Part shown: positions 24,890 to 34,361 of the stretch, in pieces
Position numbering within the stretch: position 1 is the first letter of the stretch
How the letters are laid out: each line of letters starts with the position of its first letter
Assembly (NCBI RefSeq): GCF_023078495.1
Contig: NZ_CP095742.1
Coordinates: 248,001 to 312,000, forward strand
Direction of reading: 5' to 3'
Source: Luteibacter aegosomatissinici
GTDB taxonomy: Bacteria > Pseudomonadota > Gammaproteobacteria > Xanthomonadales > Rhodanobacteraceae
DNA: 64,000 nt
The notes under the pieces: model-generated
What the model was told of the DNA's origin: nothing
The model's input: only the letters and a program-made list of their open reading frames with translations
Databases searched by the model: none
Translations under genes and position numbers: made by a program

Positions 24890-25597
24890 ATGGTGCAAAG
24901 CCACCCACGAGCCGCTGTCCGGGGATCGACCTTCGTGCGCCTGCTGGCGCGCATGGGGGAGGTCGATGCGGGGCAGCCCAGCGGTTCCCTGCCAGACCGG
25001 TTGAGCCAATGGCTTAGCTGGACGCAGTCGATCGCCCTCTCGTCGGCGCTGGATGGCGCCGGGGTGCCGCCTGCCGAGCCGGCTCCCGGGGAGGCGCCCT
25101 CTGAGGCTCTTCTCGCCGGTGCGCGCGCGGCCCTGGTCGAAGCGATCACGGATGAACAGGGCTGGGCCCGTGCGCGTAGCCTGGCCGCCTCCCGTGCCGG
25201 CGCCTCAGAAGGTGACCCCGCCGTCCGCGTGGCGTACTCGGCGTTGCGCGAACGCTACCTGATGATGCAACGCTCGATTCAGGGCACCACCGGCAAGCTG
25301 CGTGGTGAGCTGCGCGATCACCTGGCGGCGGCCTCGCCCGAGCTCGCCAGGCTCGCCGAGGTGGATGCCGTGCTCGAGGGCGCGCTTAGCCCCCGTGAGC
25401 AACGCTTGCTGGGCGGGGTCCCTGCGTTGCTCGAAAAGCGCTTTGAAAAGGCCAAAGCCGCCGCCGCGGCATCGCCAGAGCCTTCGGGCATCTGGCTCGA
25501 TATCTTCCTCCGCGAAATGCAGGACGTGCTGCTCGCGGAACTGGATGTACGTTTTCAACCGCTGGAGGGCCTGATCGCGGCCCTGCACAGCTCATAA
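24890..25597 (+). CDS. DUF3348-family protein
   Basis: 235 residues, soluble, no signal peptide. The N-terminal R-G-S-T-F-V-R-L-L-A-R stretch and the mostly helical C-terminal half (LREMQDVLLAELDVRFQPLEGLIAAL) fit DUF3348. First gene of a four-gene unit (DUF3348, DUF802, OmpA, DUF2894), with only 9 bases to the next gene. This order recurs in Xanthomonadales and Burkholderiales (family knowledge). Role unknown; being cytoplasmic, it may bind the cytoplasmic tail of the membrane partner (inference). Confidence 0.82.
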   Translation: MVQSHPRAAVRGSTFVRLLARMGEVDAGQPSGSLPDRLSQWLSWTQSIALSSALDGAGVPPAEPAPGEAPSEALLAGARAALVEAITDEQGWARARSLAASRAGASEGDPAVRVAYSALRERYLMMQRSIQGTTGKLRGELRDHLAAASPELARLAEVDAVLEGALSPREQRLLGGVPALLEKRFEKAKAAAAASPEPSGIWLDIFLREMQDVLLAELDVRFQPLEGLIAALHSS

Positions 25598-25606
25598 CGG
25601 TAAGTC

Positions 25607-27961
25607 ATGCGCAGACATTTCCTTTATTTCGCCGTGTTCCTGGCAGGCCTTGCCGTCGTGTCCTGGGTCGGTATCGGTTACGTGGGTTCCAACCCGCTGG
25701 GTGCGCTCGTCGCCGGGGTCATCGCGTTGGCTTACCTTGCGGGCGCGGTGGAGCTCCACCGCTACCGCCAGGCCACGGCAACGCTCGATGCCGCCACGAT
25801 GGGCCTCGCCGCCACGCCCGCAAGCCTTGGCGCCTGGCTGGATGGGCTACACCCGAGCCTGCGCAACCCGGCGCGCCTTCGCATCGAAGGCGAGCGCGTG
25901 GCACTGCCTGCACCGTCGCTCACGCCCTACCTCATTGGCCTGCTGGTGTTGCTGGGCATGCTGGGCACGCTGCTCGGCATGATGGCCACCCTGCGTGGCA
26001 CGGGTATCGCCCTGGAAAGCGCCACCGATCTGCAATCCATTCGCGGTTCGCTGGCCGCCCCGGTGAAGGGGCTGGGTTTTGCCTTCGGTACGTCCATCGC
26101 AGGTGTCGCCGCATCCGCCATGCTTGGCTTGCTTTCGGCGCTGGCGCGTCGTGAACGTACGCAAGCGGTGCAGCAGCTCGATGTAAAGGCCGCGACGACC
26201 CTGCGCGTGTTCTCGCAGGCGCACCAGCGAGAGGAGTCGTTCCGCCTGCTGCAGCAGCAGACCGAACTGATGCCCTCCCTGATCGACCGCCTGCAGACCA
26301 TGATGGCGACGATCGAGCAGCAGAGCACCGTGACAGGGCAGCGTCATGCCGATAGCCAGGATGCCTTCCACGCGAAAGCCGAAGCGACCTTCGCGCGCCT
26401 TGCATCGTCGGTGGAGCAATCGCTGAAAGAGGGTGTCGCCGATAGCGCGCGTGCCGCCAGCGCCGCATTGCAGCCGATCTTCGAGACGACCATGGCGGGC
26501 ATCGCGCGGGAAACCGCTGCGCTGCACGCCAGCGTGAACACGGCCGTGGAGCGTCAGCTTGCGGGCGTTTCGGCAGGCCTTGAGAACACGACCACGAAGG
26601 TGACAGCGGCGTGGAACGACGCGCTGAGCGGTCAGCGCGAGCTCAACCAGGCACAGGCCACCGACCTGCGCGCTTCGCTTGATGCGTTCACCACGGCATT
26701 CGATGCGCGAGCCACCGCCCTCGTAGGCAGCGTCTCCGATCGCCTCGATGCCTCTGCGACGGCCTCGGCCGCGGCGTGGAAAGACGCGCTCGCACGCCAG
26801 GCGAGCGGCAACGATACCCTCGTTGCTCGCCACGAGCAGGCGATGACCCGCGCCTCGGAGGCATTCACCGCGCACGCGGCATCCCTGGCCGAGTCCGTGC
26901 ACACGGCTCAAACAGAACTTCAGGTTGCGCTGGCATCGCGCGATGCCGAGCGCCTTGCCGCATGGACGGACGCATTGCAGGCGATGGCCTCGTCGCTTTC
27001 CTCTCAGTGGGCGGCAAGCAGTGAAGACACCATGGCCCAGTGGAAAATGGCCGGCGAAGCCCTCACCACGCAGCTGAAGGATGTCGGCGATAGCGCCGTG
27101 TCGCAGTGGACCCAGATCGGCGACACCCTCACCGCCCAGTGGCAGCAGGCTGGCGACAAGGCCGTATCGCAATGGACGCAGGCGGGCGATGCCATCACGG
27201 CACAGTGGAAGCACGCTGGTGACACCGCGGTATCGCAGTGGACAGAAGCGGGCGACCGCGTCAGCGCCCAGTGGAAGCAGGCTGGCGACGAAGCCATGGC
27301 CCAGCAAAGCGCGATGCGGGAATCCATCACCCAGGCGGCCAGCGACATCACCACGCAGTCGCAGGCCCATGCCAGCGCCACTATCGCCGAAATTTCGCGG
27401 CTGGTGGATGCGGCATCCGAAGCACCGAAGGCCGCGGCCGATGTCGTCAACGAGCTTCGCCAGAAGCTTTCCGACAGCATGGTTCGCGATACAGCAGTGC
27501 TCGAGGAACGCAGCCGCCTGCTCGAGACCATCGAGACCCTGCTTGGTGCGGTGAATCACGCGTCCACCGAACAGCGTGCGGCGATCGATGGCCTGGTCAC
27601 GACGTCCGCCGATCTGCTGGAGCGCGTCGGCACGCGCTTCATCGAACACGTGGAAGGCGAAACCGGCAAGCTGGAAGGCGTGGCCGAGCGCATCACTGGC
27701 AGCGCCGAGAACGTGGCGAGCCTGGGCGAGGCATTCACCGGTGCCGTCACCCTGTTCGGCCAATCGAACGAGGCGCTGCAGGCTCGCCTGCAGGAAATCG
27801 GCGAGGCGCTCGATCGTTCGCTGGTGCGCAGCGACGAGCAGCTCGCGTATTACGTCGCCCAGGCGCGCGAGGTGGTCGACCTGAGCGTGCTGTCGCAGAA
27901 GCAGATCCTGGAAGACATGCAGCAGCTGGCCGCCAAGCGTAACGGAGCGGCGAAGGCATGA
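25607..27961 (+). CDS. DUF802-family protein: MotA/ExbB/TolQ-like channel with long coiled-coil tail
   Basis: 784 residues. Four membrane helices can be placed at about 5-25, 31-50, 106-130 and 156-178. TM3 carries LGMLGTLLGMMATLRG and TM4 GLGFAFGTSIAGVAASAMLGLL. Their spacing and Gly/Ser/Thr-rich faces match TM3-TM4 of MotA, ExbB, TolQ and ZorA proton-channel proteins. The remaining 600 residues are cytoplasmic, Ala/Gln/Glu-rich and predicted coiled coil, with 22-residue repeats at 472-559. The stop overlaps the start of the OmpA-type gene (ATGA). The pair looks like a stator unit with a long tail, as in ZorAB. Known name only DUF802; the motor reading is inference. Confidence 0.85.
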   Translation: MRRHFLYFAVFLAGLAVVSWVGIGYVGSNPLGALVAGVIALAYLAGAVELHRYRQATATLDAATMGLAATPASLGAWLDGLHPSLRNPARLRIEGERVALPAPSLTPYLIGLLVLLGMLGTLLGMMATLRGTGIALESATDLQSIRGSLAAPVKGLGFAFGTSIAGVAASAMLGLLSALARRERTQAVQQLDVKAATTLRVFSQAHQREESFRLLQQQTELMPSLIDRLQTMMATIEQQSTVTGQRHADSQDAFHAKAEATFARLASSVEQSLKEGVADSARAASAALQPIFETTMAGIARETAALHASVNTAVERQLAGVSAGLENTTTKVTAAWNDALSGQRELNQAQATDLRASLDAFTTAFDARATALVGSVSDRLDASATASAAAWKDALARQASGNDTLVARHEQAMTRASEAFTAHAASLAESVHTAQTELQVALASRDAERLAAWTDALQAMASSLSSQWAASSEDTMAQWKMAGEALTTQLKDVGDSAVSQWTQIGDTLTAQWQQAGDKAVSQWTQAGDAITAQWKHAGDTAVSQWTEAGDRVSAQWKQAGDEAMAQQSAMRESITQAASDITTQSQAHASATIAEISRLVDAASEAPKAAADVVNELRQKLSDSMVRDTAVLEERSRLLETIETLLGAVNHASTEQRAAIDGLVTTSADLLERVGTRFIEHVEGETGKLEGVAERITGSAENVASLGEAFTGAVTLFGQSNEALQARLQEIGEALDRSLVRSDEQLAYYVAQAREVVDLSVLSQKQILEDMQQLAAKRNGAAKA
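27020..27283 (+). repeat. four 66-bp in-frame tandem repeats (hendecad coiled coil)
   Basis: Four consecutive 22-codon units (27020, 27086, 27152, 27218) encode variants of G-D-x-A-V-S-Q-W-T-Q-A-G-D-x-x-T-A-Q-W-x-x-A. Each unit is two 11-residue repeats with Q-W and A-G at fixed places, the pattern of an 11-residue (hendecad) helical rod. The first unit is degenerate and a fifth decays after 27284. Confidence 0.85.
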
Positions 27962-28608
27962 GCGAAGAGCTCGAAGTCGACGGCGAATCGAACGCGCCCA
28001 TCTGGGCCGCATTCGGCGACCTGATGTCGGTGCTGCTTGGCGCCTTCGTGCTGATCCTTGTTGGCGTGATCGGCATGCAGCTGCAGCTCACCAGCAAGCT
28101 TGAGCAGGAGACGAAGCAACGCCAGGAAGAGCAGCAGCGTCGTGTGTCACTGGAGCAGGCGCTCGCGGCACCGCTGGCATCTGGCCGTGTGACGTTGGTG
28201 AACGGCCGCATCGGCATCAGTGGCAACGTGCTGTTCGCGCTGAACTCCGACCAGTTGCAGCCGGAAGGCCGTGACTTGTTGAAGAGCCTGGCGGGACCGC
28301 TGACCAGTTACCTGAAATCACGCGACGAGATCCTGATGGTCAGCGGCTTTACCGACGACCAGGCCGTGCATGAAGGGAACCGCCGCTTCGCGGATAACCT
28401 TGAGCTTTCCGCGGAACGTTCGCTCACCGTCACTCGCGCGCTGATCGCCGAAGGTGTGCCGTCCTCCTCCGTCTTCTCCGCGGCCTTCGGCGCAGAACAG
28501 CCGGTCAGCGCAAATACGGATGAAGCGGGGCGCGCAAAGAATCGCCGCGTAGAGATTGCGCCGATCCCGCGCCAATCCGCGACGGACGCGAAGGCGCATG
28601 GCCCGTAA
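27958..28608 (+). CDS. MotB-like OmpA-family protein, one TM helix plus peptidoglycan-binding domain
   Basis: 216 residues. A short cytoplasmic lead is followed by a single helix (about 15-40) with Asp21 in AAFGDLMSVLLGAF, the position of the proton-carrying Asp in MotB, ExbD, TolR and ZorB. A short coiled coil (43-65) and an OmpA/MotB domain follow (GNVLFALNSDQL; NLELSAERSL; KNRRVEIAPI), with residues for binding peptidoglycan. It overlaps the DUF802 gene by four bases and the DUF2894 gene by 11. Together with the DUF802 protein it should make an ion-conducting stator anchored to the wall (inference from architecture). Confidence 0.85.
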   Translation: MSEELEVDGESNAPIWAAFGDLMSVLLGAFVLILVGVIGMQLQLTSKLEQETKQRQEEQQRRVSLEQALAAPLASGRVTLVNGRIGISGNVLFALNSDQLQPEGRDLLKSLAGPLTSYLKSRDEILMVSGFTDDQAVHEGNRRFADNLELSAERSLTVTRALIAEGVPSSSVFSAAFGAEQPVSANTDEAGRAKNRRVEIAPIPRQSATDAKAHGP

Positions 28609-29020
28609 CGCGCCCGGTCCGCTTGCCGAGCTGCTCGGGCATCTCTCCGCGCAGCAAAGCCCCGCGCTCAACCTCGACGCGGAGCTGGCGCGCGTGCGCA
28701 AGCTCTGGGACAAGGTGCGTACGCGCAGCCAATTGCAGCAGGCCGAAATCAACGTGCCTGAAATGGAGAGCACCGGCCCGCTGAACTCCGCGGCGCTCGT
28801 GCACCGCGCGACCGAGCTGATGCGCGAACTCTCGCCCGGCTATCTCCAGCATTTCCTGTCTTACGTGGACGACCTGTCCTGGATCGAGCGGCTCAATACG
28901 GCAGCCGTGCCCTCGGAACGTGAAGCGCCACGACCCGCGACCATCGGTACCAAGAAGCCGAGGGCACCGGCAAAGCCTCGAAAGAAGAAGCTGGTCGATC
29001 CTCCCGCGAACGAAGGCTAA
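28598..29020 (+). CDS. DUF2894-family protein
   Basis: 140 residues from the ATG at 28598, which lies inside the 3' end of the OmpA gene; the earlier in-frame ATG gives an Arg-rich lead absent from the family. The helical body (LDAELARVRKLWDKVRTRSQLQ, then PGYLQHFLSYVDDLSWIERL) matches DUF2894. The tail is Lys/Pro-rich and basic. Cytoplasmic. Last gene of the DUF3348-DUF802-OmpA cassette and presumably part of the same complex. Confidence 0.82.
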   Translation: MARNAPGPLAELLGHLSAQQSPALNLDAELARVRKLWDKVRTRSQLQQAEINVPEMESTGPLNSAALVHRATELMRELSPGYLQHFLSYVDDLSWIERLNTAAVPSEREAPRPATIGTKKPRAPAKPRKKKLVDPPANEG

Positions 29021-29037
29021 CCTCGGCGGGTGTGCGT

Positions 29038-29589
29038 TTACTTCTTCGTCATCAGGATGGCGATGACCTCGGGATTGTCAGCCTCGTAGGTCCGGGCGGA
29101 GGCGACATCATCGGGATGCGCGGCCACGTAGCGGCAGCCTGCCTCCGCACCCGTCGCGCCTTGTGTTTGTGCGAGTTCGCCCATGGCGCGTTGGACATTT
29201 TCTTCCTGGCGGGGCCGTTGCCTGGCCTCCATCTGGTCGAGCGTATCGTCTGTCGCGCCCGCCTCCTTCAGTATCGCAAGGGCCGTGCTGTATTCCGCCT
29301 GATATACCTTGCGGAAGGCGGTAACGAAGGGAGAGATATCGACGTGAAAGGCGTTGCACACCGGCGCAGCCGCCATGCTGTTGGTCTGGTAATAGCCGAG
29401 GAAGTGCGCCGCCGCGTAGACGCGCTGTTTGTCGGGCGGGAGCCCGCGCAAGTCATTCCTGGTCGCCGCGACGGCTTGCGGTTGCGATAGCGTCACGGGT
29501 GGCGAGGGCGGTGCGTTTGAAGCGACCGCCTCGCCAGACAGTGAGAACGAAAGGATGATCCCGGTGAGCGCACGTGTCGTCGTTATCAT
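29038..29589 (-). CDS. secreted protein of unknown function
   Basis: 183 residues with a signal peptide (about 1-24, ending AVASNA). The rest is helical and hydrophilic with two cysteines (APVCNAF and EAGCRYV) about 80 residues apart. Convergent with the DUF2894 gene, 17 bases away. No family recognised. Confidence 0.65.
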   Translation of the reverse strand: MITTTRALTGIILSFSLSGEAVASNAPPSPPVTLSQPQAVAATRNDLRGLPPDKQRVYAAAHFLGYYQTNSMAAAPVCNAFHVDISPFVTAFRKVYQAEYSTALAILKEAGATDDTLDQMEARQRPRQEENVQRAMGELAQTQGATGAEAGCRYVAAHPDDVASARTYEADNPEVIAILMTKK

Positions 29590-29621
29590 TCACGTTCCCA
29601 AGGTGAGGCGCGAGCAAGGGC

Positions 29622-30032
29622 TCAGGTGGCCTGCTGGATTCGGATCATATTCCCCGCCGGGTCGCGTACGGCACAGTCACGCACTCCATAAGGCTGGTCT
29701 GTCGGCTCTTGCACGATATCCGCTTTCCGCGCCTGAAGCTGTTCGAATGTGGCATCCAGGTTCTTGCTGGCAAGCAGGATGATGCCGAAGGTGCCCTTGG
29801 CCATCATCTCGGCGATGGTGCGGCGCTCGTCGTCGGTGATGCCCGGGCTGGCCTCCGGCGGGTAGAGCACGATCGACGTGTGCGGCTGGCCAACGGGCCC
29901 CACGGTGATCCAGCGTTTGCCGCCGTAGCCCACGTCATTGCGTACCTCGAAGCCCAGCGTATCGCGGTAGAAGGCGAGGGCGGCGTCCGGGTCGTTCTGG
30001 GCCAGGAAGCTGGCGTTGATCGTGATGTCCAT
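29622..30032 (-). CDS. VOC-family (glyoxalase/bleomycin-resistance fold) protein
   Basis: 136 residues with one complete vicinal-oxygen-chelate module pair: an N-terminal FLAQNDPDAALAFYRDTLGF segment and a C-terminal GVRDCAVRDPAGNMIRI segment. Typical of small PhnB/glyoxalase-like proteins of unknown substrate. It lies 31 bases behind an AraC-family regulator on the same strand, a common AraC-VOC pairing in proteobacteria. Confidence 0.85.
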   Translation of the reverse strand: MDITINASFLAQNDPDAALAFYRDTLGFEVRNDVGYGGKRWITVGPVGQPHTSIVLYPPEASPGITDDERRTIAEMMAKGTFGIILLASKNLDATFEQLQARKADIVQEPTDQPYGVRDCAVRDPAGNMIRIQQAT

Positions 30033-30063
30033 ACTGATCTCCTTGCGGTGGTTGTCAGGGAGC

Positions 30064-30513
30064 TCAGTCTAGGTCGGGTGCCGGCACGGGCGCTTCTTGA
30101 TTCCTGACGGGTCGCGTGACCTGCCGGGCAATGCAGGAAGGCATGCCTTCGGTGGCGTTGCCCTGCTCGCGCCGGTACGCCGCAGGTGACATGCCTACCA
30201 GTTCGGAGAAGCGCGTACTGAAGGTCCCCAGCGACGAGCAGCCCACGGTAAAGCAGGCGTCGGTCACGCTGATATCACCCCGCCGCAGCAACGCCATCGC
30301 TCGCTCAATACGCCGGGTCATCAGGTAGCTGTAAACCGATTCGCCGTAAGCGGCCTTGAACTGTCGGCTGAGATGCCCGGCCGACATATGCACGCCCTGC
30401 GCCAGCGCATCGACATCCAGTGGCTGGGCATACTCGCGATCAATGCGGTCGCGCACGCGGCGCAGGCGCGCCAGGTCGCGGAGTTGCTTAGCCGGGTCGG
30501 TCGGGCTCGCCAT
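30064..30513 (-). CDS. AraC-family transcriptional regulator, DNA-binding domain only
   Basis: 149 residues from the ATG at 30513; an ATG 12 codons upstream is also possible. Two helix-turn-helix motifs span about residues 20-115 (LDVDALAQGVHMSAGHLSRQFKAAYG and ISVTDACFTVGCSSLGTFSTRFSELVGMSPAAYR). No separate effector domain is present, so any sensing must involve another protein or the short C-terminal tail. It probably controls itself and the VOC gene downstream. Confidence 0.85.
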   Translation of the reverse strand: MASPTDPAKQLRDLARLRRVRDRIDREYAQPLDVDALAQGVHMSAGHLSRQFKAAYGESVYSYLMTRRIERAMALLRRGDISVTDACFTVGCSSLGTFSTRFSELVGMSPAAYRREQGNATEGMPSCIARQVTRPVRNQEAPVPAPDLD

Positions 30514-30554
30514 AAGGCCGATCGTGTCAGGGGGCCGATTCCATCTCAAGTGCC

Positions 30555-30584
30555 AAAAAAAACGCCCGCTTGCGCGGGCGTTTT
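30555..30584 (-). terminator. rho-independent terminator of rpoD
   Basis: AACGCCCGC and GCGGGCGTT form a stem with a 4-base loop. On the minus strand, downstream of the rpoD stop, it is followed by eight T. The plus side has TTTT, so it may also serve as a bidirectional terminator. Confidence 0.85.
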
Positions 30585-30607
30585 CAGATCACTCACCACT
30601 CCGGATA

Positions 30608-32479
<1,872 letters not shown>

Positions 32480-32509
32480 GCCGACCGCCGCGGGTTACAG
32501 GAACCGATC

Positions 32510-32538
32510 AGTATAGTCATTTGATGATTTTTTGACCA
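32510..32538 (-). promoter_or_regulatory. candidate sigma-70 promoter of rpoD
   Basis: On the minus strand TGGTCA (32533-32538) and TATACT (32510-32515) are 17 bases apart, in an AT-rich patch upstream of the rpoD start. The -10 matches 5 of 6 and the -35 matches 4 of 6 consensus positions. Confidence 0.5.
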
Positions 32539-32657
32539 GTTTTCAAGTGGATTGGCCTCATCCGGGGGACGCAAGAATCGCGCCAGAAAGCCTTGTGAGC
32601 CGGGCGTTTGCGTCAGGATAAGGGTGAGTGCGGGGCTTGAGCCCCTGTGGATACGCC

Positions 32658-33101
32658 TCAGCGCACCTCCAGGCGGAAGGTGACCGGGCCATCGTTGATC
32701 AGGTGAACCTTCATATGGGCACCGAAGCGCCCGGTTTCCACCCCCGGGGGGTGGGCGGCACGCGCCAGAGCCACCAGGCGGTCGAACCAGCGCCTGCCCT
32801 CCCCGGGCGGCGCGGCCGTGGTAAAGCTGGGGCGCATGCCCTTGCGGGTATCGGCCGCCAGGGTGAACTGGCTGACCAGGAGCAGGCCGCCACCCGTCTC
32901 GGCCAGGCCAAGATTCATCTTGCCCTCGGCGTCGGAGAACACCCGGTAGCCCAGCAGGCGCTCCAGCATGCGCTGGCACTGGGGCTCGCCATCGCCGGGC
33001 TCGACAGCCACGAGGGCGAGCAGGCCGGCGCCGATGGCACCCACCGTCTCCTGGTCGACCTCGACGTGCGCGGATTCGACACGCTGGATGAGTGCAATCA
33101 T
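32658..33101 (-). CDS. dtd: D-aminoacyl-tRNA deacylase
   Basis: 147 residues, full length for Dtd. The signature segments LLLVSQFTL (substrate-binding Ser-Gln-Phe-Thr) and the Gly-Pro-Val-Thr segment near the end ([10 protein letters not shown], Gly-cisPro-type motif) are intact. It hydrolyses D-amino acids and glycine mischarged on tRNA. It is divergent from the lipid A acyltransferase gene, with a shared 56-base region. Confidence 0.95.
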   Translation of the reverse strand: MIALIQRVESAHVEVDQETVGAIGAGLLALVAVEPGDGEPQCQRMLERLLGYRVFSDAEGKMNLGLAETGGGLLLVSQFTLAADTRKGMRPSFTTAAPPGEGRRWFDRLVALARAAHPPGVETGRFGAHMKVHLINDGPVTFRLEVR

Positions 33102-33157
33102 GGGTTCTGTAGCGGCGGATGGGCGCCAAGCTTAAAGGAGCAGTTACCATTCCGGGA

Positions 33158-34063
33158 ATGCGTCCGGACATTTACCTCCTGTATCTCTTGCTGCGCCTGG
33201 TCAGCCTGCTGCCGCTGCGTACTGTTCACGCCCTGGGCGCGTGGATCGGCCGGCGCTCGTTGCGTTCGAATTCCCGTAGTGCGCGCTATACGGCGACCAA
33301 TCTTCGCCTGACTCGCCCGGCGATCGCCACCGACCAGCGCGCCGCCCTGCTGCGGCAGACGATGGAGGAGGAGGGGAAGGGCGCTACCGAAATCGCTGCG
33401 ATCTGGGGCGGCGGGTCCGACAAGGCCCTCGGGCTGGTGCGCGAGGTGGTGGGGGGCGAGTTGTTCGAAGAAGCCCTGTCATCCGGCAAGGGCGTCATCA
33501 TCGCCGCGCCGCACCTGGGCTGTTGGGAGCTGCTGAACTACTGGCTGTGCAGCAAGACCCCCATGGCCATCCTCTACCGGCCCCCACGCATCCAGGCTAT
33601 CGAGGCGCTGCTGCGCAAGGTCAGGGGCAAGCTGGCTCCCGAGCAGGTCAGGGCGGAAGGCGCCGGGGTACGCACGCTGTTCAAGCGGCTGGCCGCAGGC
33701 GGCACCGTTGGCATCCTGCCCGACCAGAAGCCGCGCGAGGGGGAAGGGGAGTTCGCGCCCTTCTTTGGCGTGGATGCACTGACCATGGTGTTGCTGCCCC
33801 GCCTTGCCTCGCGTACCGGCGCCACGGTGCTTTTCAGCTTCGCCGAGCGGCTGCCGGATGGGCAAGGTTTCCGCATCCACGTGCTGCCGGCGCCGGAAGG
33901 TATCGCCGATGTGGACCTGAAAGTGGCCTGCGCGGCGCTGAACCGCGGCGTGGAGCGGTGCGTCGATATCGCGTTCCCGCAGTACCAATGGCATTACAAG
34001 CGCTACACCGCCCACGACCGGCCGGACCCTTACAAAGTCAGCTCTTCCGCGACAGCCGGTTGA
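33158..34063 (+). CDS. LpxL/HtrB-type lipid A acyltransferase
   Basis: 301 residues from the ATG at 33158. Starts at the ATG at 33119, or at an ATT eight bases after AAGGAG, are possible. A single N-terminal membrane helix (LYLLLRLVSLLPLRTVHALGAW) anchors the protein. The acyltransferase HX4E motif is visible (APHLGCWELL), with GTVGILPDQKPREGEGEF further on. It transfers a secondary acyl chain to lipid A at the inner membrane. Its 3' end overlaps the convergent TPR gene by 26 bases. Confidence 0.88.
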   Translation: MRPDIYLLYLLLRLVSLLPLRTVHALGAWIGRRSLRSNSRSARYTATNLRLTRPAIATDQRAALLRQTMEEEGKGATEIAAIWGGGSDKALGLVREVVGGELFEEALSSGKGVIIAAPHLGCWELLNYWLCSKTPMAILYRPPRIQAIEALLRKVRGKLAPEQVRAEGAGVRTLFKRLAAGGTVGILPDQKPREGEGEFAPFFGVDALTMVLLPRLASRTGATVLFSFAERLPDGQGFRIHVLPAPEGIADVDLKVACAALNRGVERCVDIAFPQYQWHYKRYTAHDRPDPYKVSSSATAG

Positions 34064-34361
34064 GGAACACGGTCATTTCCTTGCTGGCTTGCATGTCGCC
34101 GCGCGTCGTCGCGGCGTCGATGCCCTGCCGCCAGGCGTCGGCGGCGCCAGCCTCGTTATCCACCGCCAGCAACGCCTTGCCCAGCAGCTTCCACGCCGCG
34201 GAGTAGGTGGGATCGAACACGAGCGCTTCGCGGAACGCGTGCGCGGCGGCTTCGTACTGGCCATCGGCCAGCAGCGCATTGCCGATGGAGAACCGCAGCA
34301 GGGCACCGTCGCGGACGCCGCCGATCTGCGCGCGAAGCCGTTCGACCAGGGGATCGGTCAT
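34038..34361 (-). CDS. TPR-repeat protein
   Basis: 107 residues with two to three tetratricopeptide repeats: LRFSIGNALLADGQYEAAAHAFREALVFDP, then AAWKLLGKALLAVDNEAGAADAWRQGI; each motif has the usual Gly8/Ala20/Pro32 spacing. No signal peptide. Start overlaps the stop of the GT39-type gene by four bases, so the two are translationally coupled. Probably a small scaffold for the glycosylation genes. Confidence 0.8.
   Translation of the reverse strand: MTDPLVERLRAQIGGVRDGALLRFSIGNALLADGQYEAAAHAFREALVFDPTYSAAWKLLGKALLAVDNEAGAADAWRQGIDAATTRGDMQASKEMTVFLNRLSRKS

Noticed and set aside
26200-27950. DUF802 tail as phage tape-measure or chemoreceptor
   Set aside because: No phage structural genes around; no methylation helices or HAMP domain; the TM3-TM4 motifs and the OmpA partner favour a stator.
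25847-28012. 721-codon minus-strand frame opposite the DUF802 gene
   Set aside because: Arg/Gly/His-rich shadow; the plus strand has membrane helices, repeats and coupled neighbours.
24890-29020. A genuine Zorya defence system
   Set aside because: No ZorC, ZorD, ZorE or other Zorya effector gene lies beside the stator-like pair; only the ZorAB-like architecture is shared.
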